A stretch of 64,000 nucleotides of DNA, from contig VXAZ01001706.1 of the NCBI GenBank assembly GCA_013399875.1, positions 249 to 64,248 on the forward strand, read 5' to 3'. Below, piece by piece: positions 36,768 through 48,877 of the stretch. The position numbers were made by a program, and so were the translations under genes. This DNA is from Gymnorhina tibicen. Lineage: Eukaryota > Chordata > Aves > Passeriformes > Artamidae. The notes beneath the pieces were generated by a model. That model searched no databases and had not been told where the DNA came from. It saw only the letters and a list, made by a program, of their open reading frames with translations. Positions within the stretch are counted from its first letter, which is position 1. Every line of letters begins with the position of its first letter.

Positions 36768-37832
36768 GGTCTTCTTCTATGACCAGGTGACCCACCTAGT
36801 GGATGAGTGAAAGGCTGTGAATGTTGTCTACAAGCACTTTAGCAAAGCCTTTGACACTGTTTCTCACAGCATTCTCCTGGGTTAAAAACTGACTGGATGG
36901 CCAGGCCCAGAGAATGGTGATGAGTGGGGTTACATCCAGACAGTGGCCAGTCAAAAGTTTGGTTCCCCAAGGCTCAGTATTAGGCCCAATCCTGTTTGCA
37001 GGAGTGTTGATCTGCTTCAGGGCAGGAAGGCTCTGCAGAGGGACCTGGACAGGCTGGATCCATGGGCTGAGGCCAGTGGTGGGAGGTTCAACAAGGCCCA
37101 GGGCTGGATCCTGGCCGTGGGTCACAACAAGCCCAGGCAGCGCCACAGGCTGGGACAGAGGGGCTGGAAAGGTGCTGGTGACAGCAGCTGAACATGAGCC
37201 AGGGTGTGCCCAGGTGGACAAGAAGGACAATGGCATCCTGGCCTGGATCAGCAATGGCTGAATGTGGCCTCACCAGTGCCCAGTACAGGGGGACAATCCC
37301 TGCCCTGGCCCTGCTGGCCACACCTGGAGTGCTGTGTCCAGTTCTGGGCCCCTCACTCCAAGAAAGACATTGAGGGGCTGGAGCTCAGAGAAGGGCAAGG
37401 AGGTGATGAAGGGTCTAGAGAGAAAGTCCTGTGAGGAGCAGCTGAGAGAGCTGGGGGTGTTTAATCTGGAAAAAAGGAGGCTCAGAGGAGACCTTACTGT
37501 TCTCTACAAGTGCCAGAAAGGAGGGTGTGTCCAGGGCTGGTCTCTTCTCCCAGGCAGCCAGTGACCAGATAAAGCTGGGCTCAAGCTGTGTCAAGGGAGG
37601 TTCAGGTTGGACATGATGAAGAATTCCTTCACAGAAAGGTTGCCAGGCATTGGAACAGACTGTCCAGGCAGGTGGTGGATTCAGCATCCCTAAAAGTATT
37701 TAAGAGATGAGTCAATATGCCACATAGTGCTATCATTTAGTTGATATGGTGGTGTTTGGTCAGAGGTTGGACTCAGGGACTTTTGAGATTCTTTCTGACC
37801 TTAGCGACTCCATTAATCTTTGATTCTATAAA
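36768..37832 (+). mobile_element. CR1 LINE with internal deletions
   Basis: The sense-strand copy starts inside the reverse transcriptase (TTCTATGACCAGGTGACCC, then a segment reading HFSKAFDTVSHSILLG at about 36834-36880). Compared with the normal order of CR1 motifs, about 50 bases are missing after CATTCTCCTGG (36879), and a longer segment is missing after CCAATCCTGTTT (about 36999), where the sequence jumps to GGAGTGTTGATCTGCTTCAGG. The second deletion removes the FADD active site. The C-terminal region follows (EEQLRELGVFNLEKRRLRGDL-like near 37434-37500), then a 3' end with tail remains TTTGATTCTATAAAA at 37818-37832. It is richer in G+C than its surroundings, so long antisense frames occur, including one of 152 codons at 36796-37254 that is not a gene. 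Confidence 0.9.
36834..37710 (+). pseudogene. Broken CR1 reverse transcriptase (C-terminal half)
   Basis: Homology to the CR1 ORF2 protein runs through several frames with at least two internal deletions and many stops. The KAFD motif is present; the FADD motif is absent by deletion. The open pieces of 115 codons (36914-37261) and 100 codons (37262-37564) switch frame relative to each other. It cannot make an active enzyme. Confidence 0.85.
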
Positions 37833-37834
37833 AT

Positions 37835-40420
37835 CAAAATCACCTCACAAAAGTATCTGACTTTCTCTATCAATTGCACTGGGAGATAGAATGTGCCATC
37901 AGAAGAAATATAGTGTCCAAAGGTTAATGTGCTCATGAACAATTTCAAGATCTCTACGTGTAGACATAGAATATAACAGATACATAGTTTAAAAATGTAT
38001 ATGCAAATATCTGTTTTCTAGTTGAGAAATAAAACCTCCGATATATAATCTTTTGTGTCAACAGAAAATAACATTTCTCTGCAATGGAAAATTTCCACAA
38101 AGAAACAGTATTTTCGGTAAAGCTGCAAAAAAAGATGGTTTTTATGTGGGAGGTGGAACAAGTGACTTTGAAACCTTTAAGTCTGTCAAAGTAGAAATAC
38201 ACATTTTTCATAATTCAACTATAATCTGATCTCTTTTGATATCAGGGAAGCTAGAGCTAGACTATTTCCTCAGGTTTGACTTTTGGATAGACTGTCTCTC
38301 CCAAGAGAAATTTTTTCTATTTCTTCCAGTCATTGTGATTCAGTGTGGGAGTACCTTATTCATGATACCACAGAGAGCACAGACTGACGCAAGGATCTGC
38401 CTCTCAGAAGGAAGTGGTTACATAACAGATTAAAATAATGTTTCTGATTTTACTTACACATTTTTGTGTAAAAACCTCACGTGCTTGATCACTCCGATCA
38501 AGCTGAAGAATGGAGAATGAAAAAATAAGTGACAACATTAGGTTTCAAAAGTCTTGGTTGAGCAGCAAAATAAGTTGCCTGATTTTCTGAAGTGCTAAAC
38601 ATCCAAGAGCTGTGATTCAACCAGTGGTTTTGTGCAAGTAACACATGTTCACATGTGACATATGGACATATGCTATACCTCCCTCAAAAGTGTACATCTG
38701 GCTGGTGTTCCTTGCTGCTACAGGCACAGTGGAACTGACTCTTGTTCTCTTTGTTGCTGCAGCTCAGAAAGAATAAAATTACACTTTGTACCAGAATAAG
38801 ATCTTCTGTATTCTCCTTCCAGACTAGGAGCCATATCCACACGCAACAGCAAGTGGCTCTGAATTTGTTACTGAGTATGGAAACACAACAAGAGTGATCA
38901 TATTTGCTAGAATAAGAACAAGCTGGTAAAATCATTACGAGACAGGTGCTTTCAGTCTCTCCTCAATGATGACTATTTAGGTGGAACTTAATTTCTGCTC
39001 TTTTCAGTAGCAGTCAGTCCAGTATCTCTTGGACAGCCTGATAATAATTTCAGAGCCAGAACAATTCTCAACCAGATACACGTGAAATCAGCCTCAGTGC
39101 TCTAATAATAAAAAGTTATCATTTTTGAAATAGGTTCAGCCATTCATTAGTAGTTCTGAAATTGCAAGACTACAGTGTCAAAGGTGCCATTTTTACCTTT
39201 GGGGTCTTCAAATAGTCTTGTGTAGAATTACACCACCCACGCTGTCAGTACTATGGATAAGATGCTTTCACTTAGAGTACAGAGGTGATACTTAGTGGAC
39301 AAAGGTTTATTGCTTCTTTTCACTATCTATGTAGTTACAATACAAATGCCACTTCATATAAATTTTCAATTTCAAACTAGAATTTAATAGACCAAGGCCT
39401 GCAGTCAGTAATCAAGAATCATTTAAATAGCTGGATAATGCTAACCATTTTTGCTTCCTCTCCAGCTGTCTCAGCTACTTCTTTTCACAGAAAAAAACCC
39501 AACCTTTGGGACAATTCAAACTTTTTGTTTTAATTACAGAACCTAGTTTGTATCAATTAGTATTTTGAATTGAAAGGCATCACTGAACTTTAAGTGATCT
39601 CTCTCTGGGAGGGAGAGAAAAACAGGAAAGGCTTTTTTTATTGTCAGATGCATCAGGTCTGCAGGGAACAGTCCCCAGCTATTTTACCCTACAAAGCAAG
39701 GCATGGGATAAACAATAAAATGTCTGGCTCTTGTCCAGTTTTTTTACTGTAGAAAATCACCACGTAGTTCACCGTATTAGTTCCAGCCCATTCTGGAGAA
39801 AGGCAGGTTAAGGATTTAGCTAGCAGATTTGAAAGAACACATTTGAAAACCATTTCCCTTCTTTGTGGCACTCATTTTGCAAACAGACAACTGGAGTAAA
39901 GGCCGCAGAGCTCCTATAGCAGCAGTGTGGGAGGGAGAGGGCAGGGGAGGGTAGCAGCCAGAGCTATGGCCCACAGGAACCTTGGTATTAGGGAACAGTA
40001 TGCCTGACACCACCAAGAAGCTGCAGCCCTTCTTACACATCCACTGCCATGCTTGGTGCATCATAGCACTCCTTTAATCAACTTTTTCAGAAAAATAGGG
40101 ACCTTGCAGTGCTGGAGGAGCAACATTCAGCACACTATTTAAATGCAATATAAATGGAAAGTAGAAGCTTAAATTCGGGTAATGAATTTATCTTTACAGA
40201 TACACATTTTTTTTGCAGGGCTTAAGGTAGGCTACAGAATGTTTGTGTGCTGAGTTGATTAAATCCAACCAAAACCATAATGTTCAGACCTTTTGCTAAA
40301 TTCACTCATTATGATAGCTTTGGTTTAATATGCTTTAGTTAATTTCCTATGCTGCAGCTTTCTTTTCAACTAAGAGCAGTGATAACGAGATCTTGAGATC
40401 CTGAACTGCTTCAGTAGGTG
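37835..40420. other. Unique sequence, no gene seen
   Basis: No gene or repeat family recognised. Frames of 82-85 codons on the minus strand (37954-38211, 38684-38935, 39816-40064) show no domains. Confidence 0.5.
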
Positions 40421-40424
40421 TACA

Positions 40425-41180
40425 CTTGTACCTCTATGCTGGGTGAACCTTGCAAATAGCCAAACACCCTTCCAAGTACTCTCTCACTGCCCCTCCTTCT
40501 CAGTAGGTCAGGGGAAAAAATAAAATAAAAAGGTCATGGTTGAGATAAAATCAGGGAGATCACATACCAACTGCCATCTTTGGCAAAACAGACTCAACTG
40601 GGATAGAGATAATTTAATTTTTTAACAATTAAAATAGATCTGGATGGAGGGAAATTAAGACACAAATGTTAAAACACCTTCCTTCTACTTCCACTTCTCT
40701 TCACAGGCTCAACTTCATTCCTTCATTCCCAACTCCTCTGCCTCCCCTCAATGAAGGGTGCAGAGGGATAAGGGATGGGGCCTGTGGCCAGTTCATAATA
40801 GCTCCTCTCTGCTACTCCTTTCTCCTCACACTTTTCCCCTGCTCCAGTGTGGTGGCTCCATGGGCTGCAGGGCACTATCTGCCCTGGTGTCTGCAGCAGT
40901 GTCTCTCCCTCCATCAATGACTTTGCTTTCTCAGGGTTGCTTCTCACCTATTTTTTTCTCCTCATTTCTCTTTCTCTCTGCCATTTTTACTCTTTCTCAA
41001 CTATATTTTCCCAGAGGCACCACATATATGACTGTGGAGCTCAGCTGTGTCCAGTGGCGGGGTGCTTTGGAGCCAGCTGAATCCCCCTGCGTTAGTGTGG
41101 GATAGCCCCAACCTCTTCCCTCAGAGGCCAGTCCTGTAGCTTCTCGCTGTCAACACCTGGCCACAGCCATACCATACAGC
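40425..41180 (-). mobile_element. Solo LTR, ERVL-like avian endogenous retrovirus, diverged
   Basis: The plus strand shows, in order, a GGGTGAACCTTGC end, CTCTCTCACTGCCCCTCCTTCTCAG, GGTCATGGTTGAGATAA, CAGGGAGATCACATACCAA, GCAAAACAGACTCAACTGGG, AATTTAATTTTTTAACAATT, a CTTCCTTCTACTTCC pyrimidine stretch, CACACTTTTCCCCTGCTCCAG, CAGAGGCACCAC and CAGTGGCGGGGTGCTTTGG. I remember this order from a widespread avian ERVL-type LTR, here inverted, so transcription would run toward lower coordinates. No gag, pol or env sequence or primer-binding site flanks it, which suggests a solo LTR left by recombination. It is diverged and its ends are approximate. Frames of 84-115 codons inside (40666-41105) are chance. 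Confidence 0.6.
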
Positions 41181-41184
41181 CTCC

Positions 41185-44100
41185 TACTTCCCAAGACACT
41201 GCTATCACCAGCAGGCAGCACTATATGTAGGGTATGGACCTCTCTGCTTTACTCTGTATGTTATACTGCCTCTCCGTTTAAACTGATGATTATGTCAGGA
41301 AAGACAAGTGGAAGGAATAAAATAATAGAAAGTGTGCAAGGAAGCAAAGCAACAGACTGGATGGTCCAAGAATATTGTCATTTTCCTTATTGTACCACAA
41401 TTCCCTTCTCAGTTTTACAAGAGGATAGGTCTTCTGATCCTGGCCATTGTCTTGACCATCTCTTTGGTTTAACTGTCAGTGACTGAAACTGTGCACCACT
41501 AAAATGAATTTTATTTTGAGTTTGTTTCACTGCATCACAGTTTAGCAGTCTTGCACCAATCATCTGCTAATAGATGAAAGAAAATGTAACAGTTCCTCAG
41601 CCTTCTGAGCATCTTCAAGGAAACAAACAACAAACATCACACTAATGTATCAAATAGCTATACTTCAAATTCACTGCCTTCTTATTTTAGCAGAAAACAC
41701 ATGCACACATATGAACATGCCTTCTTTGACATATTCTCAACAATTTTTCAAATACTTATATCTCTTCTTTCCTGCGCCTCAGTACCTTACACACATCCTA
41801 TGTACCATGTCTTTGCTCAGAAAACAAACACCCTGTTGTGTCACAGTAATTTGACACTCTGAATATATTTCTATTAAATGATTCAGGACTTCACGTAGAT
41901 ATATATAACTTTAGCAGTTTCTCTTGGCTTCTCAGCACTGTTGTAACTCAGATGTTTGGACATGTGCAGAAGCAGAACTTTGTGTGTTTTAGAGGCCTCA
42001 GGCACCTGCAGAGTACGTCAATCCCTGTGAGTTTTAGCAGGGATTGTTCATGATCCAGCACTGAAACTGAATGTCTGCATTGCTTTCAAAGCTGAAGTAT
42101 CAACAGTCCTTTCTTTAAAATCTGATCTTGAATTCAGTCACACACTTAAAAGAAGTTTATTCTGTGTGTACTCTAACATGGAATATTATGATTAAGAACA
42201 GAAAGGGGGAAACACCTGTTTCTTTTTGAGAGCAGCATTGTAGAAGATTAAAATCCGATCAGACTGAGAAAGTCAAGTCAAAAGAAAATAATGAGAATTA
42301 CTTTTTATCTGAGGTTAAAATAAGATAATGAATTTGATTTTGTGCTAGCAGCCTCTCTATAACACAGGCAGAACCATCAGTACTTTGAAATTAAGTCTGT
42401 AAAGAATTAAATTTCATTACCTAACTGACACATGTGGTCATGGTATGGTTTGTTCATTCTAGAAACTTTACCTAGTTTTGGAGAGAAGACAGGTTTTAAT
42501 GAAAATATTCCAATACTTTCTAATTGTTGCTAATTAGTAAGATAGTATGCATGAAAGTAGCCTTACCACAAACAAGTATTTGCAGTTTCCAAGGACTCAA
42601 TTCCTGCAAGGAAAAGCAAGTCACCTGTGTTTGCTGCATCATCTGTAATACACACTTTGAAATTATATGCCCAAATTATACAATATCAACCCTATAGTTA
42701 AAAAAATAGCTGTATTAAGTCAAAGGTTTGGTTTCAGATGCATTAACTTGGACCAAGAATAAACACCCTGCACTCATCAAAGTTATTCAGATCTGCATTA
42801 ATGTAAAAGGGGAAGAAACTGTGGCTTATAATTTAATGTTCAGAGCTTGTTTACAGGGTTCTGCCTCGTATTACAGTATATAAAATGTAAATCCAGAGCA
42901 TTTAATGGAATACAATCCACTTTTGCTCACAGGCAAAGTATAATTCTTTGTAGTTACAAAAGTGAGGAAAGGGTCAGCTCAAACCTCATAGATTTTAATT
43001 CAAACAGCTGAAATATATTTAGAAGTTTAAATGAAATGCTCTCATTATCATGAAAACTGCTGATATTTTTTTCACGTATAGTATTAGCTTGTAGCTAATA
43101 CTTCCAGGAATATTCAGAAATAAAAGAAAGCAGGCATTTTCTCAAGCATAAGTATAGACTGCAGACTATCTCTGAAATATTAACTTATGATTGTGTTTTA
43201 TTAGGTGCATTGCCCAGGAAGCTTTTTGTTTATTCTCATCAACCTGCTGTACTCTGTTATTATAATTTATAAGTATGTAGGCAATCTAATAAATCCTTGT
43301 TTGAAACACTTCAGAACCTATTGGCAGTTTTCAGCAATAACATTTTGTGGTTTTGCTCTTGCATAATTGCCTTTAGCAAGTACTAGGGAAGAAGGATTTT
43401 TAAATTCATATGAAAGGAGACACTGATTAGAGTATGCTATTTATGCTGATAGCATTAAATTTCACTGTTTTCCTTCAAAGTCTCAGTAGAGATTGTCCTT
43501 TTTATCAAGACCCTTTCCTCATGTCTTAGCTCTCTCAGGTAACACAAGTCTCAGAAAGGTAACACAAGCATGTTTAGAACCATATTTTGCTGCCATCATT
43601 TCAAAGTGCGCTGAAATAACTTTCCAGGAGTAAATTTAATACCATCAGTAAGGAAAAAATAATACGCAAGTGACAGAAAAGAGCAGAAACAGAAGGGACT
43701 GAAAAAAAGTGACTCAAGATAGAGGATCTATACTGATTTAATAATAATTGTCATGCTCGGACACTTTATTTTCCTAGATATTATATTTTATCTGGAATGA
43801 TACACAGTGAGATGATTAAAATACTAATTTGTGTGAGTCTTAATGCAAATAAATAAAACCAAGAATCTTTTCTTTGAAAAGTTAAGGAGTTTGTTCAATG
43901 CCATGTAGCCACCGAAAATTTGATTCCAGAAACATATAGCAAAACTCTAATTTTAGTACGTAAATTTTAACTATGTATAGCATAACCACGATATTCCACC
44001 AAAGCCAAAGTAACATAATCTTCACAGACCAGGACCCACAGGAAACTAAGTGAGGTTTTTTCAGCCTTTTTACCTAAGTCATATCATCGTGCTTTATACA

Positions 44101-45725
44101 CAAGGATGGAACGGCGTATCAGCTTAGTATAATGTCTTGTCTGCAAGACAAAGAGCCAATAATGAGTAGAGAATATGAAACACAAAACATGTTAAAAAGT
44201 CAACTAGGCACAAGTCCAAACCAAGTCCTACAGCTTTTTGCTGTAACCAGGAATATATTTCAAATAATCCAGTAATGCAACAATTTTTAAAAAGATAGTC
44301 CTTTTCTAAATTGAGAGTTTTAAAAAACAGTAAGACATAAATCCATGCACCAACTATATAATTTGCATGTAAAGCAAAGCTTTTCCTAGTCTCATTAATG
44401 TCAATTCCAGAGCTGTGTGTCTCCCTCTCAAACAGTAACTAAAACAAATAGCTATTTTGTCTTGAGCTTCTCCAGCTTCTAATTGTCTCATCTAAGTAAT
44501 AACTAGATTCCTATTTCTGTGACTTTGTTTAAGAAGTGGGCAACTTTTTTTTCAGAATAGGAAATCTGCCTGTTACTCTTTATATTTACTTCTGCTGCAG
44601 CAAATGTCTTTTCAAACATTTAGGATTCTTGTTTTCTTGTTTGTTCTCCTGATTCACATAGAGAAAGGCAGCAATGAGAAGCAAACAAAATAGACAAGAA
44701 GCTCTGTATTTGCCAGAGTTTTGTTTTATACTGACACGTTTATCACTTTCGGATAAGCAGTGTTCTGCACATGTCTTCAGCTAGTGAAGGCCAAAACAAA
44801 AAGCTGAGAATGAAAGCATTCCTCATACACAGTCCTGCCTCTGCTGCCTTTTCTGCTGGCTCCAGGGCTACTCTCTCTTTAGTGGTCCCACTCAGAGCAT
44901 CCCAAGGGCATTGCACAGTTGACATAGTTGGTGCCCGTAACATCAGAGATGAGATCAGGCCTCAGAAATCCCTCTGGCCTCTGTTCTTCATGCTTATGAC
45001 ATTTCTGATTTTTTTGCTGTTCCCTCTCCCAGTTTTTCATAGAAGCTACTCTTCAGGAAAGATGTTTCATTTGCTCTGGTTCAGTATAGATAGGTCAGTA
45101 AAAAAGGCATCACACCAGTTAAGAGAGACCGGGGACTTGTGGACATGGGAAGGATTTGAGAGGACAAACTGTTGCATTTTATGAAAGCTGAAAGGTGAGA
45201 GTTTCAAATTTAGAGGATCGGGCTTGACTAGAGAGAGTGACTATGTGCACCTGTGGGAAGAGGGACTTAAATTATGAAGAAAAATTCTCAAAAAAGAAGA
45301 TTGAGAATTGTTACTCTACCTTGATAATATCCTTAATATTCTCTGCTCTACACTGGCTGTAGGAAGAGCTGTAGTCTCCAGCACCTGTTCTAATTACATT
45401 TTTCTGTATCCTGCTGGCTTCCTTATGTAGATATTCAATACAGAGTTGTATATATATAGTTATTAGGTATATAGCTATTCATTTGCATAGCCATTTAAAA
45501 TATTTCTTAACAAATTGCTCCATGCTTTTCAAAACATATGAAGGAAAAATCAAATAGGTAGTTTATTTTCCTCATGTCCTTTGCCACACACTGATACTAG
45601 GTTGGCATTTTCTGAGAAACCACAATTCTCTTTTAGTGGATCTGAAGATGTTCCCTTGTTTCCATCTTCATGCACATGGAGTGGCCATAGATAGCATGCT
45701 CAAGGACAAGAGAAAATAGTAGCAA
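41185..45725. other. Unique AT-rich sequence, no gene seen
   Basis: No repeat family or gene recognised. A 12-bp direct repeat (AGGTAACACAAG) occurs at 43537 and 43557. A hairpin lies at 43080-43102. A 137-codon plus-strand frame at 44771-45184 is the longest outside a repeat, but its product has no domain, has a mixed hydrophobic middle and no convincing splice or start context, so I treat it as chance. Confidence 0.5.
43080..43102. repeat. 10-bp-stem hairpin
   Basis: AGTATTAGCT and its exact reverse complement flank the 3-base loop TGT. It is too short for a microRNA precursor and probably a chance structure. Confidence 0.8.
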
Positions 45726-45728
45726 AAG

Positions 45729-46575
45729 CCATAGAATCATAGAATCATAGAATATTAAGGGTTTGAAGGGACCTTGAGCATTGTTTAGTTCCAATCCCCC
45801 CCACCATGGGCAGGGACACTTTCCACTAAACCACATTGCTCAAGGCCTTATCCAACCTGGCCTTAAACACTGCTAGAGTTGGGATATCCTCAACTTCCTT
45901 GGGCCACCTCTTCCAGTGCCTCACCACCCTTGCAGTAAAGAATTTCTTCCTAATATCCAGCCTAAATTTCCCCTTCCAGTTTGTATGCACTACTCACCAC
46001 AGTTCCTGATGAACAGTCCCTCTCCAGCTTTCCTGTAGGCCTCTTCTGATACTGGAAGGAGTCTGGAAGACTAGGAGGTCTCCACCTTCAGAAAGCTTCT
46101 TTTTTCATTCTGAGTTTGCTCAGCAGCCCCTTATCCATCCATGGGGGCCTCCTGTCATTTTTGCCTGATTTCCTTCTTTTTGGCCTGCATTGTTCCTGAG
46201 CTTGAAGGAGGAGACCCTTGAATACCAGCCAGCATTCTTTGGCCCCTCTGCCCTCCAGGGCTTTTTCCCATGAGACTTTACCAAGTAGGTCCTTGAAGAA
46301 GCCAAAGTTTGTTCTCCTGAAGTCCAGAGAGCTTGCTGCACAACCTCCTCACTGCCATGAGGATCTCAAGCTCTACCATTTGGTAGTCACTGCAGCAAAG
46401 GCTGCATTGGAGCATCACCTCTCCCACCAGCTCCTCCCTGCAGGTGAGCACGAGGTCCAGCATGACACCTCTCCTTGTTGGCTGATCAATCACTTGTATA
46501 AGGAAGATGTCATTGACATATTCAAGGAAAATTTGGGATTGCTTGTGCAATCTCTGCTTTCAATAGCTTGTTAGA
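45729..46575 (-). mobile_element. CR1 LINE lacking the reverse transcriptase, minus strand
   Basis: The plus strand opens with three copies of the complement of the CR1 tail (ATAGAATC, 45731-45752), then GGGTTTGAAGGGACCTTGAGC and the inverted 3' end of the element up to about 46100. From 46100 to 46575 the sequence is instead the linker between the endonuclease and reverse transcriptase; read on the minus strand it gives QVIDQPTRRGVMLDLVLT (from about 46510), CSDYQMVELEIL, then a segment like WMDKGLLSKLR near 46130. About 1 kb holding the reverse transcriptase should lie between these two parts and is missing. Both parts share orientation and touch each other, so the simplest reading is one copy with an internal deletion. 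Two neighbouring insertions are less likely. Plus-strand frames here are antisense. Confidence 0.9.
46278..46550 (-). pseudogene. CR1 ORF2 linker fragment
   Basis: The 90-codon minus-strand frame holds the PTRRGVMLDLVLT and GEVMLQCSLCCSDYQMVELEIL segments of the region that joins the CR1 endonuclease to its reverse transcriptase. The frame then ends and homology continues in another frame toward 46130. There is no catalytic domain in it. It is the best-preserved coding piece of this copy. Confidence 0.8.
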
Positions 46576-46579
46576 CACT

Positions 46580-48315
46580 TATCCTCAAAAAAAGGGTGAT
46601 TTTTCAGTTTCATCTTCATTACAAAATTCCAGTTTACTGAAAGAGCTCACACAAGGCCTGCTTCACTGCAGAGTTTTTGTACCTATAGTGAACATGACAA
46701 AACAGGACTGAAGTGAAGCTTCTTATTCTTCCTCATATTAACTGTCTTAAAGAATTTCAGTCTTGGGTAAATAATTTGTGGTATCTTTCTCTCAATGTGC
46801 AGATAATAGTAAGTTCTACCTCAATGCAGATGGGTCTGCTGAATGTCAGGACATGTCAAAGTTAGGATCAAGCTAGTTGTTTGGATGCTGGAGCATTTTC
46901 TGAGCCTAGTCCCTCCACTGCCTTTCCTATTGCTTTTGTGAAAGAGGACAGTGGTAGCATAGCAAATTGTATTTTTTTTTATTCTCATGTGAATGGTTTC
47001 AAAATTATTATTATCTTCTTTCTGGATTATTCAGTATAAAAAAGAGCTTTTTAAGTGAGAAGGAACTTCAAATATTTTAATTTTTTTGTTACAAAATGTG
47101 TAAATGCAGTAATGAACATCATCTTTTGAAAAGCATGAATTTTGAAGAATCAGGACATAAAGACTGAAATACCATGTCTAGCGACTTTACTTTAAAAATC
47201 ATCAGAAAGTTTCTTATTGAATAGAGCTTAGCAATTGTTCAGACAAACTGCAAAGGAATTAAAATTTGTTTTAACATATGTTATGCTGGAAACAAGCATA
47301 GTCACAGACTAATACTTACATTGAGTTAACCTGAAATTATACTTGATTTAAGGTTTTTGATGTCTCACTAAGATTGTACATTTAAAAGTATACTGGCAAG
47401 GTAGAACCAAAGTTGAGAACTGCTAATTGCAAGAAATAATATTTTATTCCTGTATGTACATGTATGATGATTGTTAAAAGAGATCTCACATATTCCTTGG
47501 TTTCCTAAGACATTGTTTTAGCCTGAGTTAAATGCAGTATCTAATTGCCAATTGCAATGCATTATGTTTATATAATATGATACTTATTTTTTCCACTTGA
47601 GTAGATAAAGTGGGTATCTATTTATATTATCATGATGTTTGAGTCAGTAGAGGCTGATTAGTTACACTGAATTCTGGCAAAAGCAAATGGAGTCTCCTGA
47701 ATAAAAATTGGCAGCTTTCACGGCATGTGAATACAAATAGGCAAAAAAGAAGAGAAATGTATTACTCTACCTAAAGTCCTGATGTTCTTCTTATGTGGCC
47801 CATACACACCAATAAAATTGCAAAGTGTGAAATTCCTCCTAATTTTTCTTTTTTTTCCTTTCCCAGAGAACTAATGTTCTTGGCATTGCTTAACTATAAA
47901 TAGAGACACATCCCTTAGCTGTACAGGGTATGTTATTTCCTTTTAACAACATACAGATATAGTGTTACTGTGTTTGATAGAGTTCGCTTGGGTGAAGAGG
48001 TTCTGCTTTGGATGAGCTGTGTTTTCCACTAATGAGTATTTTCTACATATTGCTTCTTATGAAGAATTGATAACTTTGTAATAATCTGTTTTAACAGTAT
48101 TTTTCTTGAAATATTGGGTGAAATATTTTTAGACATGAGGGATCATGGACATATGGATACAGTGGTGTGCGCCTTCTCTAATTATATGCATTATACAATT
48201 TGCCATTGTTGGAGACTGTTGTACCATTCTTCATTCATTTAATAATGCTTTTGCAAATTGGCAGATAGCATTTGGGCTAAAATACACACAGAGTTTCTGC
48301 AGGAATAAAACATGC
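46580..48315. other. Unique AT-rich sequence, no gene seen
   Basis: No gene or repeat family recognised. A T-run lies at about 46971-46981. Confidence 0.5.
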
Positions 48316-48319
48316 TCTG

Positions 48320-48740
48320 CCTTTTCTCTAGTGTAGAGCAATTTGTCAAGTAATTAGCCAACCTAATTAAATTTTTGTAGTACTAATCAAACGAATATGC
48401 TAAAATTTTCTTTGCACAGCCAGTTTGCTGTCTGCTTGCATTTAACTTGATGGTTTGAAAGAGGCCCTACTATGTCTGCCACTCCACTTAATCACCTCAT
48501 TTGCATTTTATATTGGTAAATCAAATAAAGCACCAGTAGCTTTTAGTATGATTGACTATGGTCAGGGCTGTTCAGATGGGACTTTTTCACAGAAAATTAG
48601 GCACATTTTAATATGAGTGAGTCTGTGCTTTCAATGTTCAACAAACTACATTCACTCAGCTAATTAAAAGTGCTTGTTGCTTTTTGCCGATGTATGATAG
48701 ATTTATCCAGCTGGTGTGTCCATTTTCTTTTGCATAATTT
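48320..48740. promoter_or_regulatory. Best candidate for a conserved non-coding enhancer
   Basis: The block holds three TAATTA homeodomain words (48351, 48364, 48661), the octamer-like ATTTGCAT (48499-48506), TATTGGTAAATCAAATAAAGC and CAGGGCTGTTCAGATGGG, in sequence of high complexity with no low-complexity runs. This mix is typical of deeply conserved vertebrate developmental enhancers. It lies about 900 bases from the possible exon at 49.6 kb. I cannot align it, and the words are short, so the call is tentative. Confidence 0.35.
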
Positions 48741-48876
48741 CTTGATGGAAGTTTTTATCTTTATACATAATAAGATTGTCTAAACAACACTTCAAACCAA
48801 TTTGCAAGAACTATATAAATAATATTTTGCAGAAGCTATTTACTTTGAAAGAAATACACTTGCTGTTCAGCAAACT

Positions 48877-48877
48877 N
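48877..48877. other. Ambiguous base (N)
   Basis: A single N within CAAACTNTCTAGAAT. Unlike the N at 35155 it has no repeat around it and looks like a single-base ambiguity. Confidence 0.95.

Noticed and set aside
36796..37254. 152-codon minus-strand frame, the longest in the window
   Set aside because: It lies antisense across the G+C-rich CR1 reverse-transcriptase copy and has no independent features.
44771..45184. 137-codon plus-strand frame
   Set aside because: No domain, signal peptide or splice context; an antisense frame of 66 codons is also open. Chance in a moderately G+C-rich patch is the best explanation.
46218..46574. 118-codon plus-strand frame
   Set aside because: It is antisense to the CR1 linker fragment.
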